A DNA stretch of 64,000 nucleotides from Salvelinus alpinus (taxonomy: Eukaryota > Chordata > Actinopteri > Salmoniformes > Salmonidae). The stretch is taken from assembly GCF_045679555.1 (NCBI RefSeq), contig NC_092120.1, positions 10,903,305 to 10,967,304 on the forward strand, in the 5' to 3' direction. Within the stretch, counting starts at the first letter, position 1, and each line of letters begins with the position of its first letter. A program made the translations under genes and the position numbers. Below, one piece after another: positions 26,982 through 49,599 of this stretch. Below the pieces are notes generated by a model, which was not told where the DNA came from, searched no databases, and saw only the letters and a program-made list of their open reading frames with translations.

Positions 26982-28454
26982 GCTGATTACCTTGGCTGCA
27001 GTTCTCCCCTCTCCATCCAGCATCACACGCACAGCCATCTGCACCAGGAGAGAGATGAGATAAGAAAGAGGAGAAAGAATAGATAAAGAAAGAGGCAAGA
27101 GGCATTTCATTGTGACCTCAGAGCTTGTTCAGAACTCAAGAGAGAACAACTGTACCCACTCCTCACCAGTCATCACTCACCCTGTGTACAGACACCGTGG
27201 GCACCGCAGGCGGGCGGTTGGCACACCAGGGTGTCACAGCCAGTCCCACTCCAGCCATTGGCAGTGCCCATCCCGTGCCCGCTGCAGTCCTCAGGCTGAC
27301 ACTGGGGCTGGTGGACACACAGGATGGTGGAGACCCGCCGAGGGCAGCACCACATGGGGTCTGATACACTGAAGGCGGAAATAGACGAGATGGGGAGCGT
27401 GGAGACAAAGAAAGCAGGTGAGAGAATGAATATCATGAATAGAAATTGCAGTGTGTCAAACAGCAACATTTGACTAAAATAAAAGCCACAAAAAGCAGCT
27501 ACATAAGCCTTGTAATGTTATTGCAATGAACATGTGACCTAAGCTTTCTGTTTGGCTTACCAGTGGTCCGAGGGGTAGCTGGCCAATGAGCCGTTTGCCA
27601 TGTAAGTGGAGGAACCATCCCCATCCAGGTTGATGGCATTGATGACCCCCTGACCTTTCAGAAAATCTGCCACCTCCCAAAGAGTCATGCTAGAGAGAGG
27701 AGAAAACAGTTGGTACAACAACACTAGTAGTACAGTACCATAAGGCCATATAGGAGAAAGGTGCATGCATTTAATGCAAAACAAATCCATAAAGATTTCT
27801 GAAGCAATGTTGATTGTGTGAAAAATAAGGTAAATTCATTGGAGAAGGTCAGTGGTTGGTCTGATATGCACCGAGAGACTGTGCTGACTAGATACGATTT
27901 ATTGACTTTATATGGCCTGATATTGAGTGGAGAGGCCATGGACATGAACAGACATGTCCCCTTGTGGTCTTTTCAAAGCCATTTCTTTAACAAACTCATG
28001 AATCTCTAGGTCAATGAGGTCATTTGTTCATTGCACCGGTGCAGAGAAAGCCAGATCAATAGAATTGATCAGAGCCTTATTACTTAGCCCCATCTCCTTT
28101 CATATGCCTAAATGGCCCCACTTCTGCCTATCAAACCTGCATTGTCTAACCTGCATTGTTTCACTTTGACCACCCATTTTCTCTCCCTCCCACTGTATTC
28201 CCTTTGTCTCCCACAATACTGTTTCCACTTCTTCTCCCTCAACCAGTTACACCGGTATTATTTTCCACCCTTTTTATCTCTTTTCCATTTTTTACCCGCT
28301 GCGGCCCGTCTATGTGGAACAGGATCAGTTTCCCCTCATCGTGACCAACCGCTGTCCTGGCCGACACCACATCCACAAAATGGCGGAATGTCCCTGCGGA
28401 ATCAAATGCATGAAAATGTAATTGAAGCATTCTGGCTGAATTTGATAGAATACA

Positions 28455-28614
28455 TAATTTTTTTTACATTTTAGTCATTTAGCAGACGCTCTTATCCAGA
28501 GCGACTTACAAATTGGAAAGTTCATACATATTCATCCTGGTCCCCCCGTGGGGAATGAACCCACAACCCTGGCGTTGCAAGCGCCATGCTCTACCAACTG
28601 AGCCACACGGGACC
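28455..28614 (-). mobile_element. V-SINE-type tRNA-derived SINE
   Basis: On the minus strand the tRNA-like head GTCCCGTGTGGCTCAGTTGG with GGTTGTGGGTTCATTCC is followed by the conserved domain GTCGCTCTGGATAAGAGCG and GCTAAATGACTAAAATGT. This central-domain pattern defines the vertebrate V-SINE group. Full length as far as can be judged. Confidence 0.8.
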
Positions 28615-29279
28615 GAACATCATTGTTGTTTTTACTTAACCAGAACGGGCAAACAGTGTTTCACCATACGCATTTGTGAATTGTGCCAAATGTAATTTCT
28701 CTCCATATTTCTAAATGTATTTTTTGTGTATTATGACAACTCCGTTTTAAATGGCCATGTTATATGAGTGATGTGAAGCCAAAAACAGATTTCTACATCA
28801 AGTCTATCGCTAAGTGTTGACGTAAGGCCAGTCCTGCTTTTTATTTCCTAATCTAATGGTTGAGCAAGCCGATGCTAGATCTGCACTTAATGGGAGACTT
28901 TACCTAAAGTAATATTAAAAGGTGTCAATACTAACTAACTACATATCTCTAGCATTTTAAGTAAGTATGGCTAAATTGAAGACATCCTCAGTATCCTGCA
29001 GTAGCGACCTGTCTCTTGTCACACTCAGCATCTATGCTCTGGTTAATGTAGACCTGGCTGTCTCAGAGGAGCCACACCACCTCACTGACCAACTGCACAA
29101 AGGGGTTGGCCTCATCCAGCACGTCCTCCTCAGAGAGAACTTGAGAGAAAGAAGTAGAGAAACAGGGATGTAAAGAGGGAAAATCAGGGACAAAAATGAG
29201 GAAAAAGTAAATAACATCAATCAGTGCTATCTCAAGAAAGGAATAACCAACTGTGGGACAATGTGCTCATGAGAGCACA

Positions 29280-30890
29280 TACAGTGGGGAGAACAAGTAT
29301 TTGATACACTGCCGATTTTGCAGGTTTTCCTACTTACAAAGCATGTAGAGGTCTGTAATTTTTATCATAGGTACACTTCAACTGTGAGAGACGGAATCTA
29401 AAACAAAAATCCAGAAAATCACATTGTATGATTTTTAAGTAATTAATTAGCATTTTATTGCATGACATAAGTATTTGATACATCAGAAAAGCATAACTTA
29501 ATATTTAGTACAGAAACCTTTGTTTGCAATTACAGAGATCATACGTTTCCTGTAGTTCTTGACCAGGTTTGCACACACTGCAGCAGGGATTTTGGCCCAC
29601 TCCTCCATACAGACCTTCTCCAGATCCTTCAGGTTTCGGGGCTGTCGCTGGGCAATACGGACTTTCAGCTCCCTCCAAAGATTTTCTATTGGGTTCAGGT
29701 CTGGAGACTGGCTAGGCCACTCCAAGACCTTGAGATGCTTCTTACGGAGCCACTCCTTAGTTGCCCTGGCTGTGTGTTGCGGGTCGTTGTCATGCTGGAA
29801 GACCCAGCCACGACCCATCTTCAATGCTCTTACTGAGGGAAGGAGGTTGTTGGCCAAGATCTCGCGATACATGGCCCCATCCATCCTCCCCTCAATACGG
29901 TGCAGTCGTCCTGTCCCCTTTGCAGAAAAGCATCCCCAAAGAATGATGTTTCCACCTCCATGCTTCACGATTGGGATGGTGTTCTTGGGGCTGTACTCAT
30001 CCTTCTTCTTCCTCCAAACACGGCGAGTGGAGTTTAGACCAAAAAGCTCTATTTTTGTCTCATCAGACCACATGACCTTCTCCCATTCCTCCTCTGGATC
30101 ATCCAGATGGTCATTGGCAAACTTCAGACGGGCCTGGACATGCGCTGGCTTGAGCAGGGGGACCTTGCGTGCGCTGCAGTATTTTAATCCATGACGGCGT
30201 AATGTGTTACTAATGGTTTTCTTTGAGACTGTGGTCCCAGCTCTCTTCAGGTCATTGACCAGGTCCTGCCGTGTAGTTCTGGGCTGATCCCTCACCTTCC
30301 TCATGATCATTGATGCCCCACGAGGTGAGATCTTGCATGGAGCCCCAGACCGAGGGTGATTGACCGTCATCTTGAACTTCTTCCATTTTCTAATAATTGC
30401 GCCAACAGTTGTTGCCTTCTCACCAAGCTGCTTGCCTATTGTCCTGTAGCCCATCCCAGCCTTGTGCAGGTCTACAATTTTATCCCTGATGTCCTTACAC
30501 AGCTTTCTGGTCTTGGCCATTGTGGAGAGGTTGGAGTCTGTTTGATTGAGTGTGTGGACATGTGTCTTTTATACAGGTAATGAGTTCAAACAGGTGCAGT
30601 TAATACAGGTAAAGAGTGGAGAACAGGAGGGCTTCTTAAAGTAAAACTAACAGGTCTGTGAGAGCCGGAATTCTTACTGGTTGGTAGGTGATCAAATACT
30701 TATGTCATGCAATAAAATGCTAATTAATTACTTAAAAATCATACAATGTGATTTTCTGGATTTTTGTTTTAGATTCCGCCTCTCACAGTTGAAGTGTACC
30801 TATGATGAAAATTACAGACCTCTACATGCTTTGTAAGTAGGAAAACCTGCAAAATCGGCAGTGTATCAAATACTTGTTCTCCCCACTGTA
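29280..30890 (-). mobile_element. complete Tc1 element with long terminal repeats and an open transposase
   Basis: Both ends begin CAGTGGGGAGAACAAGTATT next to a TA, the Tc1/mariner target. The inverted repeats extend about 200 bp and differ at only a few positions that I can see (for example TTTTTATCAT against TTTTCATCAT). It carries one uninterrupted transposase frame. The element lies about 140 bp upstream of the first surviving nagpa exon. Confidence 0.95.
29498..30520 (-). CDS. Tc1 transposase, 340 residues, uninterrupted
   Basis: Cut-and-paste transposase. It starts [20 protein letters not shown] with two predicted helix-turn-helix units over roughly residues 1-110 ([20 protein letters not shown], then [16 protein letters not shown]). 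The DDE catalytic domain has [12 protein letters not shown] (first Asp), [11 protein letters not shown] (second Asp) and [13 protein letters not shown] (Glu), matching the DD34E type. The length is normal for Tc1 and no stop or frameshift is present. The start lies just inside the terminal repeat region, as expected. The closest copy in the window is at 38168-39190, differing at about ten residues. Activity is not shown by sequence alone. Confidence 0.95.
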   Translation of the reverse strand: MAKTRKLCKDIRDKIVDLHKAGMGYRTIGKQLGEKATTVGAIIRKWKKFKMTVNHPRSGAPCKISPRGASMIMRKVRDQPRTTRQDLVNDLKRAGTTVSKKTISNTLRRHGLKYCSARKVPLLKPAHVQARLKFANDHLDDPEEEWEKVMWSDETKIELFGLNSTRRVWRKKKDEYSPKNTIPIVKHGGGNIILWGCFSAKGTGRLHRIEGRMDGAMYREILANNLLPSVRALKMGRGWVFQHDNDPQHTARATKEWLRKKHLKVLEWPSQSPDLNPIENLWRELKVRIAQRQPRNLKDLEKVCMEEWAKIPAAVCANLVKNYRKRMISVIANKGFCTKY

Positions 30891-31672
30891 TATTGTTGGT
30901 CATGTGAAGAAAAAAATAAGAAAAAGCCTTGGGCCACTTCAGACCATCCTTGGTACATCAACGCTTATGTCACCCCATTGAATTTTAAATGGTTAAGATA
31001 AGGGTTAATAAAGACACACTATGCAGAAATAACACCTTATTTGATTTTAAGTAATAAAGATTTCAGTTTAAGTAATACAACAAGCAAGTATAGTATCATT
31101 ATACCATTTAAACCGCTGTGAAATATATTTTCCATAACCAGAAATATTGTATTTTTAGCCGTTTGAAGCTTGGTGTACAAAACTGAAAGTAAAAGACGTA
31201 AAAATGTAACTTTAAAACAGAAAGCATATAAATAGACCACATCTCCTGCTTCGTAAACTTGCTTTTCAATGAGAAAAGGTCTTCTATGCCATTAGACAAC
31301 ATATGACAGCTTATGCTACTTGATAAGATGAGAGAAATGCTGGAGAGGTTGTAGTAACAAAGTAAAGACAGGGTCTGTAAAACCAGACAAACTTGAGTTG
31401 AGAATTGATTACTAGGATTTGATTGACATAATTTGAGATACAAGCACAGCACTATCCAACACTGCTCTCTAGTGTTGATGAAATGCAACTCCCGGAACCC
31501 TCAAGACGAGTTGTGCTTAAATGCTGAGAAGAAACATCTCTGCCTCAATGAAATTACATGTGTACTTTAGATTTGTAATTTAGATAATATAAATTTTGTA
31601 AAGAATAGGGGATGAGTTATTTCATGCATAAAAAAATGTTAATATTTCACATTAGCAATGATAAGTACAATG

Positions 31673-33240
31673 TACAGTTGAAGTCGGAAGTTTACATACA
31701 CCTTAGCCAAATACATTTAAACTCAGTTTCAAGATTCCTGACATTTAATCCAAGTAAAAATCCCCTGTCTTAGGTCAGTTAGGATCACCACCTTATTTTA
31801 AGAATGTGAAATGTCAGAATAATAGTAGGGAGAATTAATTATTTCAGCTTTTATTTCTTTCATCACATTCCCAGTGGGTCAGAAGTTTACATACACTCAA
31901 TTAGTATTTGGTAGCATTGCCTTTAAATTGTTTAACTTGGGTCAAACGTTTTGGGTAGCCTTCCACAAGCTTCCCACAATAAGTTGGGTGAATTTTGGCC
32001 CATTCCTCCTGACAGAGCTGATGTAACCGAGTCAGGTTTGTAGGCCTCCTTGCTCGCACATGCTTTTTCAGTTCTCCCCACAAATTTTATATAGGATTGA
32101 GGTCAGGGCTTTGTGATGGCCACTCCAATACCTTGACCTTGTTGTCCTTAAGCCAAATTTGCCACAACTTTGGAAGTATGCTTGGGGTCATTGTTCATTT
32201 GGAAGATCCATTTGCACCCAAGCTTTAACTTCCTGACTGATGTCTTGAGATGTTGCTTCAATATATCCAGATAATTTTACTCCCTCATGATGCCATCTAT
32301 TTTGTGAAGTGCACCAGTCCCTCCTGCAGCAAAGCACCCCCACACCATGATGCTGCCACCCCTGTGCTTCACGGTTGGGATGGTGTTCTTTGGCTTGCAA
32401 GCCTCCCCCTTCTTCCTCCAAACATAACGATGGTCATTATGGCCAAACAGTTCTATTTTTGTTTCATCAGACCAGAGGACATTTCTCCAAAAAGTACAAT
32501 CTTTGTACCCATGTAAAGTTGCAAACCGTAGTCTGGCTTTTTCATGGCGGTGTTTTTACGGCTTCCTCCTTGCTGAGCGGTTATGTCGATATAGGACTCG
32601 TTTTACTGTGGATATAGATACTTTTGTACCCGTTTCCTCCAGCATCTTCACAAGGTCCTTCGCTGTTGTTCTGGGATTGATTTGCAATTTTTGCACCAAA
32701 GTAAGTTCACCTCTAGGAGACAGAACGCATCTCCTTCCTGAGCAGTATGACGGCTGCGTGGTCCCATGGTGTTTATACTTGACTACTATTGTTTGTAGAG
32801 ATGATTTTGGTACCTTGTGGAGGTCTACAATTTTTTCTGAGGTCTTGGCTGAATTATTTAGATTTTCCCATGACGTCAAGCAAAGAGTTTGAAGTTAGGC
32901 CTTGAAATACATCCACAGGTAAAACTCCAATTGACTCAAATGATGTCAATTAGCCTATAAGAAGCTTCTAAAGCCATGACATCATTTTCTGGAATTTTCC
33001 AAGCTGTTTACAGTCAACTTAGTGTATGTAAACTTCTGACCCACTGGAATTGTGATAGTGAATAAGTGAAATAATCTGTCTGTAAAAAATTGTTGGAAAA
33101 ATTACGTGTGTCATGCACAAAGTAGATGTCCTAGCAGACTTGCCAAAACTAGTGTGTTAACAAGAAATTTGTGGAGTGGTTGAAAAACGAGTTTTAATGA
33201 CTCCAACCTAAGTGTTTGTAAACTTCCGACTTCAACTGTA
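31673..33240 (-). mobile_element. Tc1 element with Sleeping Beauty-type IR/DR ends, decayed
   Basis: Ends read TACAGTTGAAGTCGGAAG and CTTCCGACTTCAACTGTA. Inner repeats carry GTGGGTCAGAAGTTTACATA on the left (about 31876) and its complement on the right (about 33020), so each end has two related transposase sites, the IR/DR layout of salmonid Tc1 elements related to Sleeping Beauty. The transposase is readable in pieces on the minus strand (paired-like domain near 32556-32879 with IVDLHKVPKSSLQTI, C-terminus near 31901-32083) and has several frame breaks. Confidence 0.92.
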
Positions 33241-33527
33241 TATGTTTATTTCAGATAGCGTCACTGCAAGCTGAGGACCTAAGTGTACGAAAGACTTCTT
33301 CACTTGACTGAACATGTTTGCGTTAAATAGCCTATTCACACAGCCTAGTATAGTCACACAGGGACAACTCTGTTGTCAGAGACAATAATGACTTTGCTCT
33401 TTACTGCTGCCACTGCACTAGATAAACATAAATCAAGCAACTGCCTGGCTTTAACTGATCAAATTATTAGTGAGTTTATTAATTTCCAAAACCTGGCAGA
33501 ACATAGTCAGGGAATACTAATTTACCC

Positions 33528-33634
33528 TGATGCATTTTACTCAATACATTTTCATACTGGTCACCATTGGAAATAGAACCTACAACTATGACATTGCAAG
33601 CTCCATACTACCAACTGAGCTACACGGGACTACC
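33528..33634 (-). mobile_element. SINE head fragment, V-SINE-like
   Basis: The minus strand gives GTCCCGTGTAGCTCAGTTGG followed by a degenerate tRNA-like half. It resembles the head of the SINE at 28455. No central domain is preserved. Confidence 0.5.
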
Positions 33635-34209
33635 ACGTCAGATGGGTGCTGTGTCCTCCTCACAGGCTGTCCTAACAAGATTCCTGTCTGCCTCCTTGAG
33701 ACAGCAGCACAAACAATCTAGCTAGCGAGCAGGCTAGCGCTTGTTAACTTCTGAGTCTGATTGTAAAAGTTTTGCTACCGAGCTAGAAACGACGGCCCTT
33801 ACCCAATATTGTTGCACTCTGACAGCCAAATACCATGCCATATCAGGACCAATGCAAAGTGACAATTAATTGAAACTGTGTAACTGCCTCACTCTACTTT
33901 TAAGCTCCCATAATCATCGCGAGGGAAGTCCCCTTATATATGACGTTGTCCAAGACAAGAGCACGTCAAGTTCTGTTTACTTTGCCTGCTGCAAAGGTCT
34001 ACTATAAATGACACTCTGAAATGTACAGTTGTAGCTGCTACATATTGTTCGCTAAATTCCCAATAATTATCTTCCTTGAGATAAATACTTTACCTAAAAC
34101 GAGTGTTCTGTATTTAAAAATACAACATAAAGCGGAACACATGAAATAGGGAGGAATACTTTTGTTGTGACACAAGGTAAGGGTGAAAGTTGAAGGGTAT
34201 GTTGTCAAC

Positions 34210-46229
<12,020 letters not shown>

Positions 46230-46544
46230 CCTGTATGGTGGGACCTTATCGTTTGCCCTATTGTAATTTATACCAGGTTTCAACATCCGATTTCCCAAAG
46301 CCCCGCTCTCGTATGTTGGTTTCTAAGTAGACCAAGATTTCAAGAGACTCCTCCATCTATGATGTCAGCACTCCCCAGAAAAGGATTCTGATCTAAAACT
46401 TGCCTCTGCCATCTAAACCAGTTCACCTGTGTTATTCCCTGTTGTAGACTAGACAGCTGAGGACCACAGACAGACATTATTGTAAAGCAATAACTACAGT
46501 ACTGGAGACTGAACTGATGCCCTGATATATTGAATATTTTCAGT

Positions 46545-46550
46545 AATAAA
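46545..46550 (+). terminator. ndufaf6: ndufaf6 poly(A) signal candidates
   Basis: AATAAA lies 316 bp after the stop codon, and a second AATAAA is at 46604-46609. Either could end the mRNA. Confidence 0.5.
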
Positions 46551-46619
46551 TCGTGTAGCCATGTTGATGGTCTAAGTGTTTTCTCTTCTTTTTAAAGCTC
46601 TTAAATAAAGATGTCACAA

Positions 46620-47780
46620 CCATATTAACAGTTCTGTATATCATTGTGAATTATGACATTTAAGAAAATATTGAGCTTTTTACTTGACTTAAGTGCGAAT
46701 ATCACTGTCATATTTGCGGAACAGGCTGTATACATTCACAACATAGCTTTTTACCAGCACAAAATGATATGGTACTGTTGCTCCTGACAACCATTTACAG
46801 CCAAAGTAGGATGCAAGTGTATAATTAGCATAGTGCTTAGTTTACCAGAAAATGTCCGCCTCCAGTTGATTGTTTTGATCTGGACCAGATGCCAGCTTGT
46901 GGAGTTGAAAAGAAAAGGGACATTTTGAACTGTTTATGTACTTATTTGGTTTTATTCTTCAAAACCAGGAAACGCTAAGGCTTTACCTTAAAGATTGTCA
47001 CAGATGGCCAGGTCATTCACCCAGGTTAGTTTTATGATTCATTTAAAAAATAATGTATTTTATTTATTATATTATGTATTTTCCTCCCTGTTGTGAATCA
47101 TTACAGTCAGTGTGTTCCAGACCCTGATAATGCCCTCTTCAGACTAGGCTACCGTAGCCCTTCTGCCCTTAACAGAAGGGAAAGTCCTCCTATCCCACTT
47201 TTTCTGCCTGTTCTCAATGATGCAAAGAGCTGTAGCCTTCCAGCGATTCATTGTTTTTTTTGTTCCCAAGCAACCCTCTGTGCTACTTCTGTCCGCTTAA
47301 GGCTGTTTCTCATACATGCAAATCCCTGTGGCCATTCGTTAGATTGATGTTTCATCCTACCATGGCAATCTTGATGCAGTCAATGGACTACTGATAAAAT
47401 GAAGTTGGTATCATTCACTTGAAGCAACCCAGTGAAGTCCTGGACAAGTGCCATGTTTTGATGAGAAGTGCCTTGTACTTCTAAAGGGAGAGACAGTGAG
47501 AGAGAGAACGCGACTAGAAGAGAGAAATCCAGGATCAAAGGATATTTGGTAGGTTGGTTTAAACCTTCACCAAAGATGAGCGAGCATCGTCACAATTTAT
47601 GTATTTTTTTCGCCGCCAAGCCTGTGACGGCCAAAATAAAAACACAGGCAGAACTCAAATCAAATGTACCTTTTCTTTTGAACCAAGATACCAGTATGTG
47701 ATGGCCAGTCAGTTATCCATAGTACTGCCACTGTCTCTTTCAGAGAGAGAACACTTTGGTCTCATCCAATTGAAGGTTCT
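46620..47780. other. intergenic, nothing recognised
   Basis: No gene, exon or clear repeat family. Confidence 0.5.
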
Positions 47781-47875
47781 CCCCACTGGGCACAGACGTC
47801 TGTTCCACATTGGTTCAGCGTCATTTCGTTGAAATTATGTGGAAACGTTTATCCAACCAGTGTGTGCCCAGTGGG
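47781..47875. mobile_element. miniature inverted-repeat element
   Basis: About 95 bp bounded by CCCCACTGGGCACA and TGTGCCCAGTGGG, with CGTCATTTCGTTGAAATTATGTGGAAACG inside. It matches a short MITE common in salmonid genomes. Non-coding. Confidence 0.7.
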
Positions 47876-48663
47876 TCAGAATTAAACCAACTTGATTGTC
47901 GCCTCGCTGTTTGACTTCCTGCATTGTGCCGATGTGTCCTTTTGAAAACAGTTTGTTTAATAATGTAGGAATGATGACTTTGTTGTAAAGGAAGTGACTT
48001 GCAGTCTGAAGGGTGACCTATAATATGCTTAGGAAAGATGTTTCTTCCAGTAGATGCCACTTTTCTTGTCTTACTAAGTATTGCTAGAATGTCAGTGGGG
48101 TGGTTCAAGACTAACTGAACTGTGTGAACCTAGAACGATTGGTGTAGTGGCACTGCTGCTGGTACAAAGCATCTGGTCCTGTTATACTTCAAAGGAGGAG
48201 AGAGCGAACCAGGTATGAGTCATCAAGTGCCCAACTAGAATGCTAATGACCAAGCGTCATTAATTGGTCGTATTATGGTCTGTTGCTATGGAAACCTGCT
48301 CATCCTTCCAAGACTGATAAATTGTGTCAACGATAAAGACTTGTGTTAACGATGTTAATTGTTATTCTAAATCATATAGGCACACTAATCCAAGAGGTTT
48401 TGACCTGTGGTCTAGAGGTACAACTTAATTGCAACATGATGCCAATTTTACCTTTATATAACCATTTATTGTCTAGTTGCAGAATTGCATTTGACGGGAT
48501 TGTCAAGCTAAATTAATTGCTGTGATGCATAACATATTGCGATTAAATTAAAATTGTGTGCTGAACCCTACGGGACTTGACAAGGTTCCCTGTCTAGTCA
48601 AAAGCCTACTAATTCCATATTGCAGGAAATATAGGTCCATCCAAGCTCTCGATCCATTCCGTA

Positions 48664-48872
48664 ATAAACAAAAATATAAATGCAACATGCAACAATTAAA
48701 ATTGTTTTACTGAGTTTACAGTTCATATAAATTCATTAGGCCCTAATCTATGGATTTTAGATGACTGAGAATACGGATATGCATCGGTTGGTCACAGATA
48801 CCGTAAAAAAAAAAGTAGGGGCGTGGATCAGAAAACCAGTCAGTATCTGGTGTGACTACCATTTGCCATTTA
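48664..48872. mobile_element. terminal fragment of a Tc1-like element
   Basis: AAACAAAAATATAAATGCAACATGC and CATTAGGCCCTAATCTATGG are the terminal-repeat sequence of the family also seen at 52197-54655. Only one end is present. Confidence 0.7.
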
Positions 48873-49058
48873 TCTCTTGAGCTGTCTGTATCCTACTGAC
48901 TGGTGTTTCTTTTTTTTAAGACACTTAATATGCTTCTCTGCTGCTCTGATAAAATCTGGGTAAAAGATTGAAAGGAATGTGAGTCTTATCCAGTACATTT
49001 AGTAATTGCTTGCTTTTCTAAAGTCTACCAACCTTGCCAGCAGGCATGCCAGCCAAGA

Positions 49059-49596
49059 TACAGGTAACTGACAAAATAATGGAAACACTTGAGTAAATGG
49101 GGGATACAAAATATATTGAAAGCAGGTGCTTCCACATGTGTGGTTCCTGAGTTAATTAAGCAATTAACATCCCATCATGCTTAGGGACATGCATAAAAAT
49201 GCTGGGCAGGCCATTATTTTTGCTATTATTTTGGCTACCATGGCTCTGTACCCATAGGATGACAATGCCCCGATCCACAGGGCACAAATGGTCACTGAAT
49301 GGTTTGATGAGCATGAAAACAATGTAAACCATATGCCATGGTGGTCTCAGTCACAAGCTTTCAAACCAATTGAACACTTAAGGGAGATTCTGGAGCGGTG
49401 CCTGAGACAGCGTTTTCCACCACCATCAACAAAACATTAAATGATGGAATTTCTCATGGAAGAATGGTGTTGCATCCCTCCAATAAAGTTCCAGACACTT
49501 TTAGAATATGCCAAAGTGCACTGAAGCTGTTCTGGTGGCCCAACACCCTATTAAGACACTTTGTTAGTGTTTCCTTTATTTTTGCAGTTATCTGTA
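49059..49596 (+). mobile_element. internally deleted Tc1-like element
   Basis: The ends are TACAGGTAACTGACAAAATA and TTTTGCAGTTATCTGTA, inverted copies. Only about 540 bp lies between them. On the plus strand a scrap of transposase remains, with GGATGACAATGCCCCGATCC (second Asp region) followed by CCAATTGAACACTTAAGGGA (the PIEH Glu region). Non-autonomous relic. Confidence 0.75.
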
Positions 49597-49599
49597 ATT

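Larger units (their letters stand above)
19965..29139 (-). pseudogene. nagpa: nagpa relic: second half of N-acetylglucosamine-1-phosphodiester alpha-N-acetylglucosaminidase
   Basis: NAGPA removes the GlcNAc cap from mannose-6-phosphate tags on lysosomal enzymes; it is a type I trans-Golgi protein. Minus-strand exons matching the family: 29139-28996 (LSEEDVLDEANPFVQLV, VYINQSIDAECD), 28393-28296 (VSARTAVGHD, LILFHIDG), 27689-27561 (LWEVADFL, NAINLDGDGSS, SLASYPSDH), 27368-27181 (CPRRVSTILCVH), 27038-26991 (CDAGWRGENCS), 26824-26795 (ECALSSFGNY), 26532-26422 (an EGF-like unit), 25685-25519 (QCKDMCPCDPVTGSC) and 20182-19965 (membrane helix LIVTGLLTSLLLASLVGHLI, then NSYVSLTEING in a shifted frame). 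Signs of decay: no exons for about the first 180 residues; an in-frame TGA after VVWLL where human NAGPA has Arg; a GA dinucleotide where the first donor should be GT; a phase mismatch between the second and third exons; Asp in the conserved DGGGS; an EGF unit short of cysteines; and a stop instead of a donor after CFEH. A diverged active gene is less likely. Confidence 0.8.

Noticed and set aside
26787-27110. frames with long Ser-Leu or Glu-Arg runs
   Set aside because: They read the (AG)n microsatellite; low complexity.
29559-30194. 211-codon plus-strand frame opposite the Tc1 transposase (also at 38229 and, in shorter form, 18725 and 52579)
   Set aside because: It is the complement of the conserved transposase sequence. 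Its recurrence follows from copies of the element, and it has no domain of its own.
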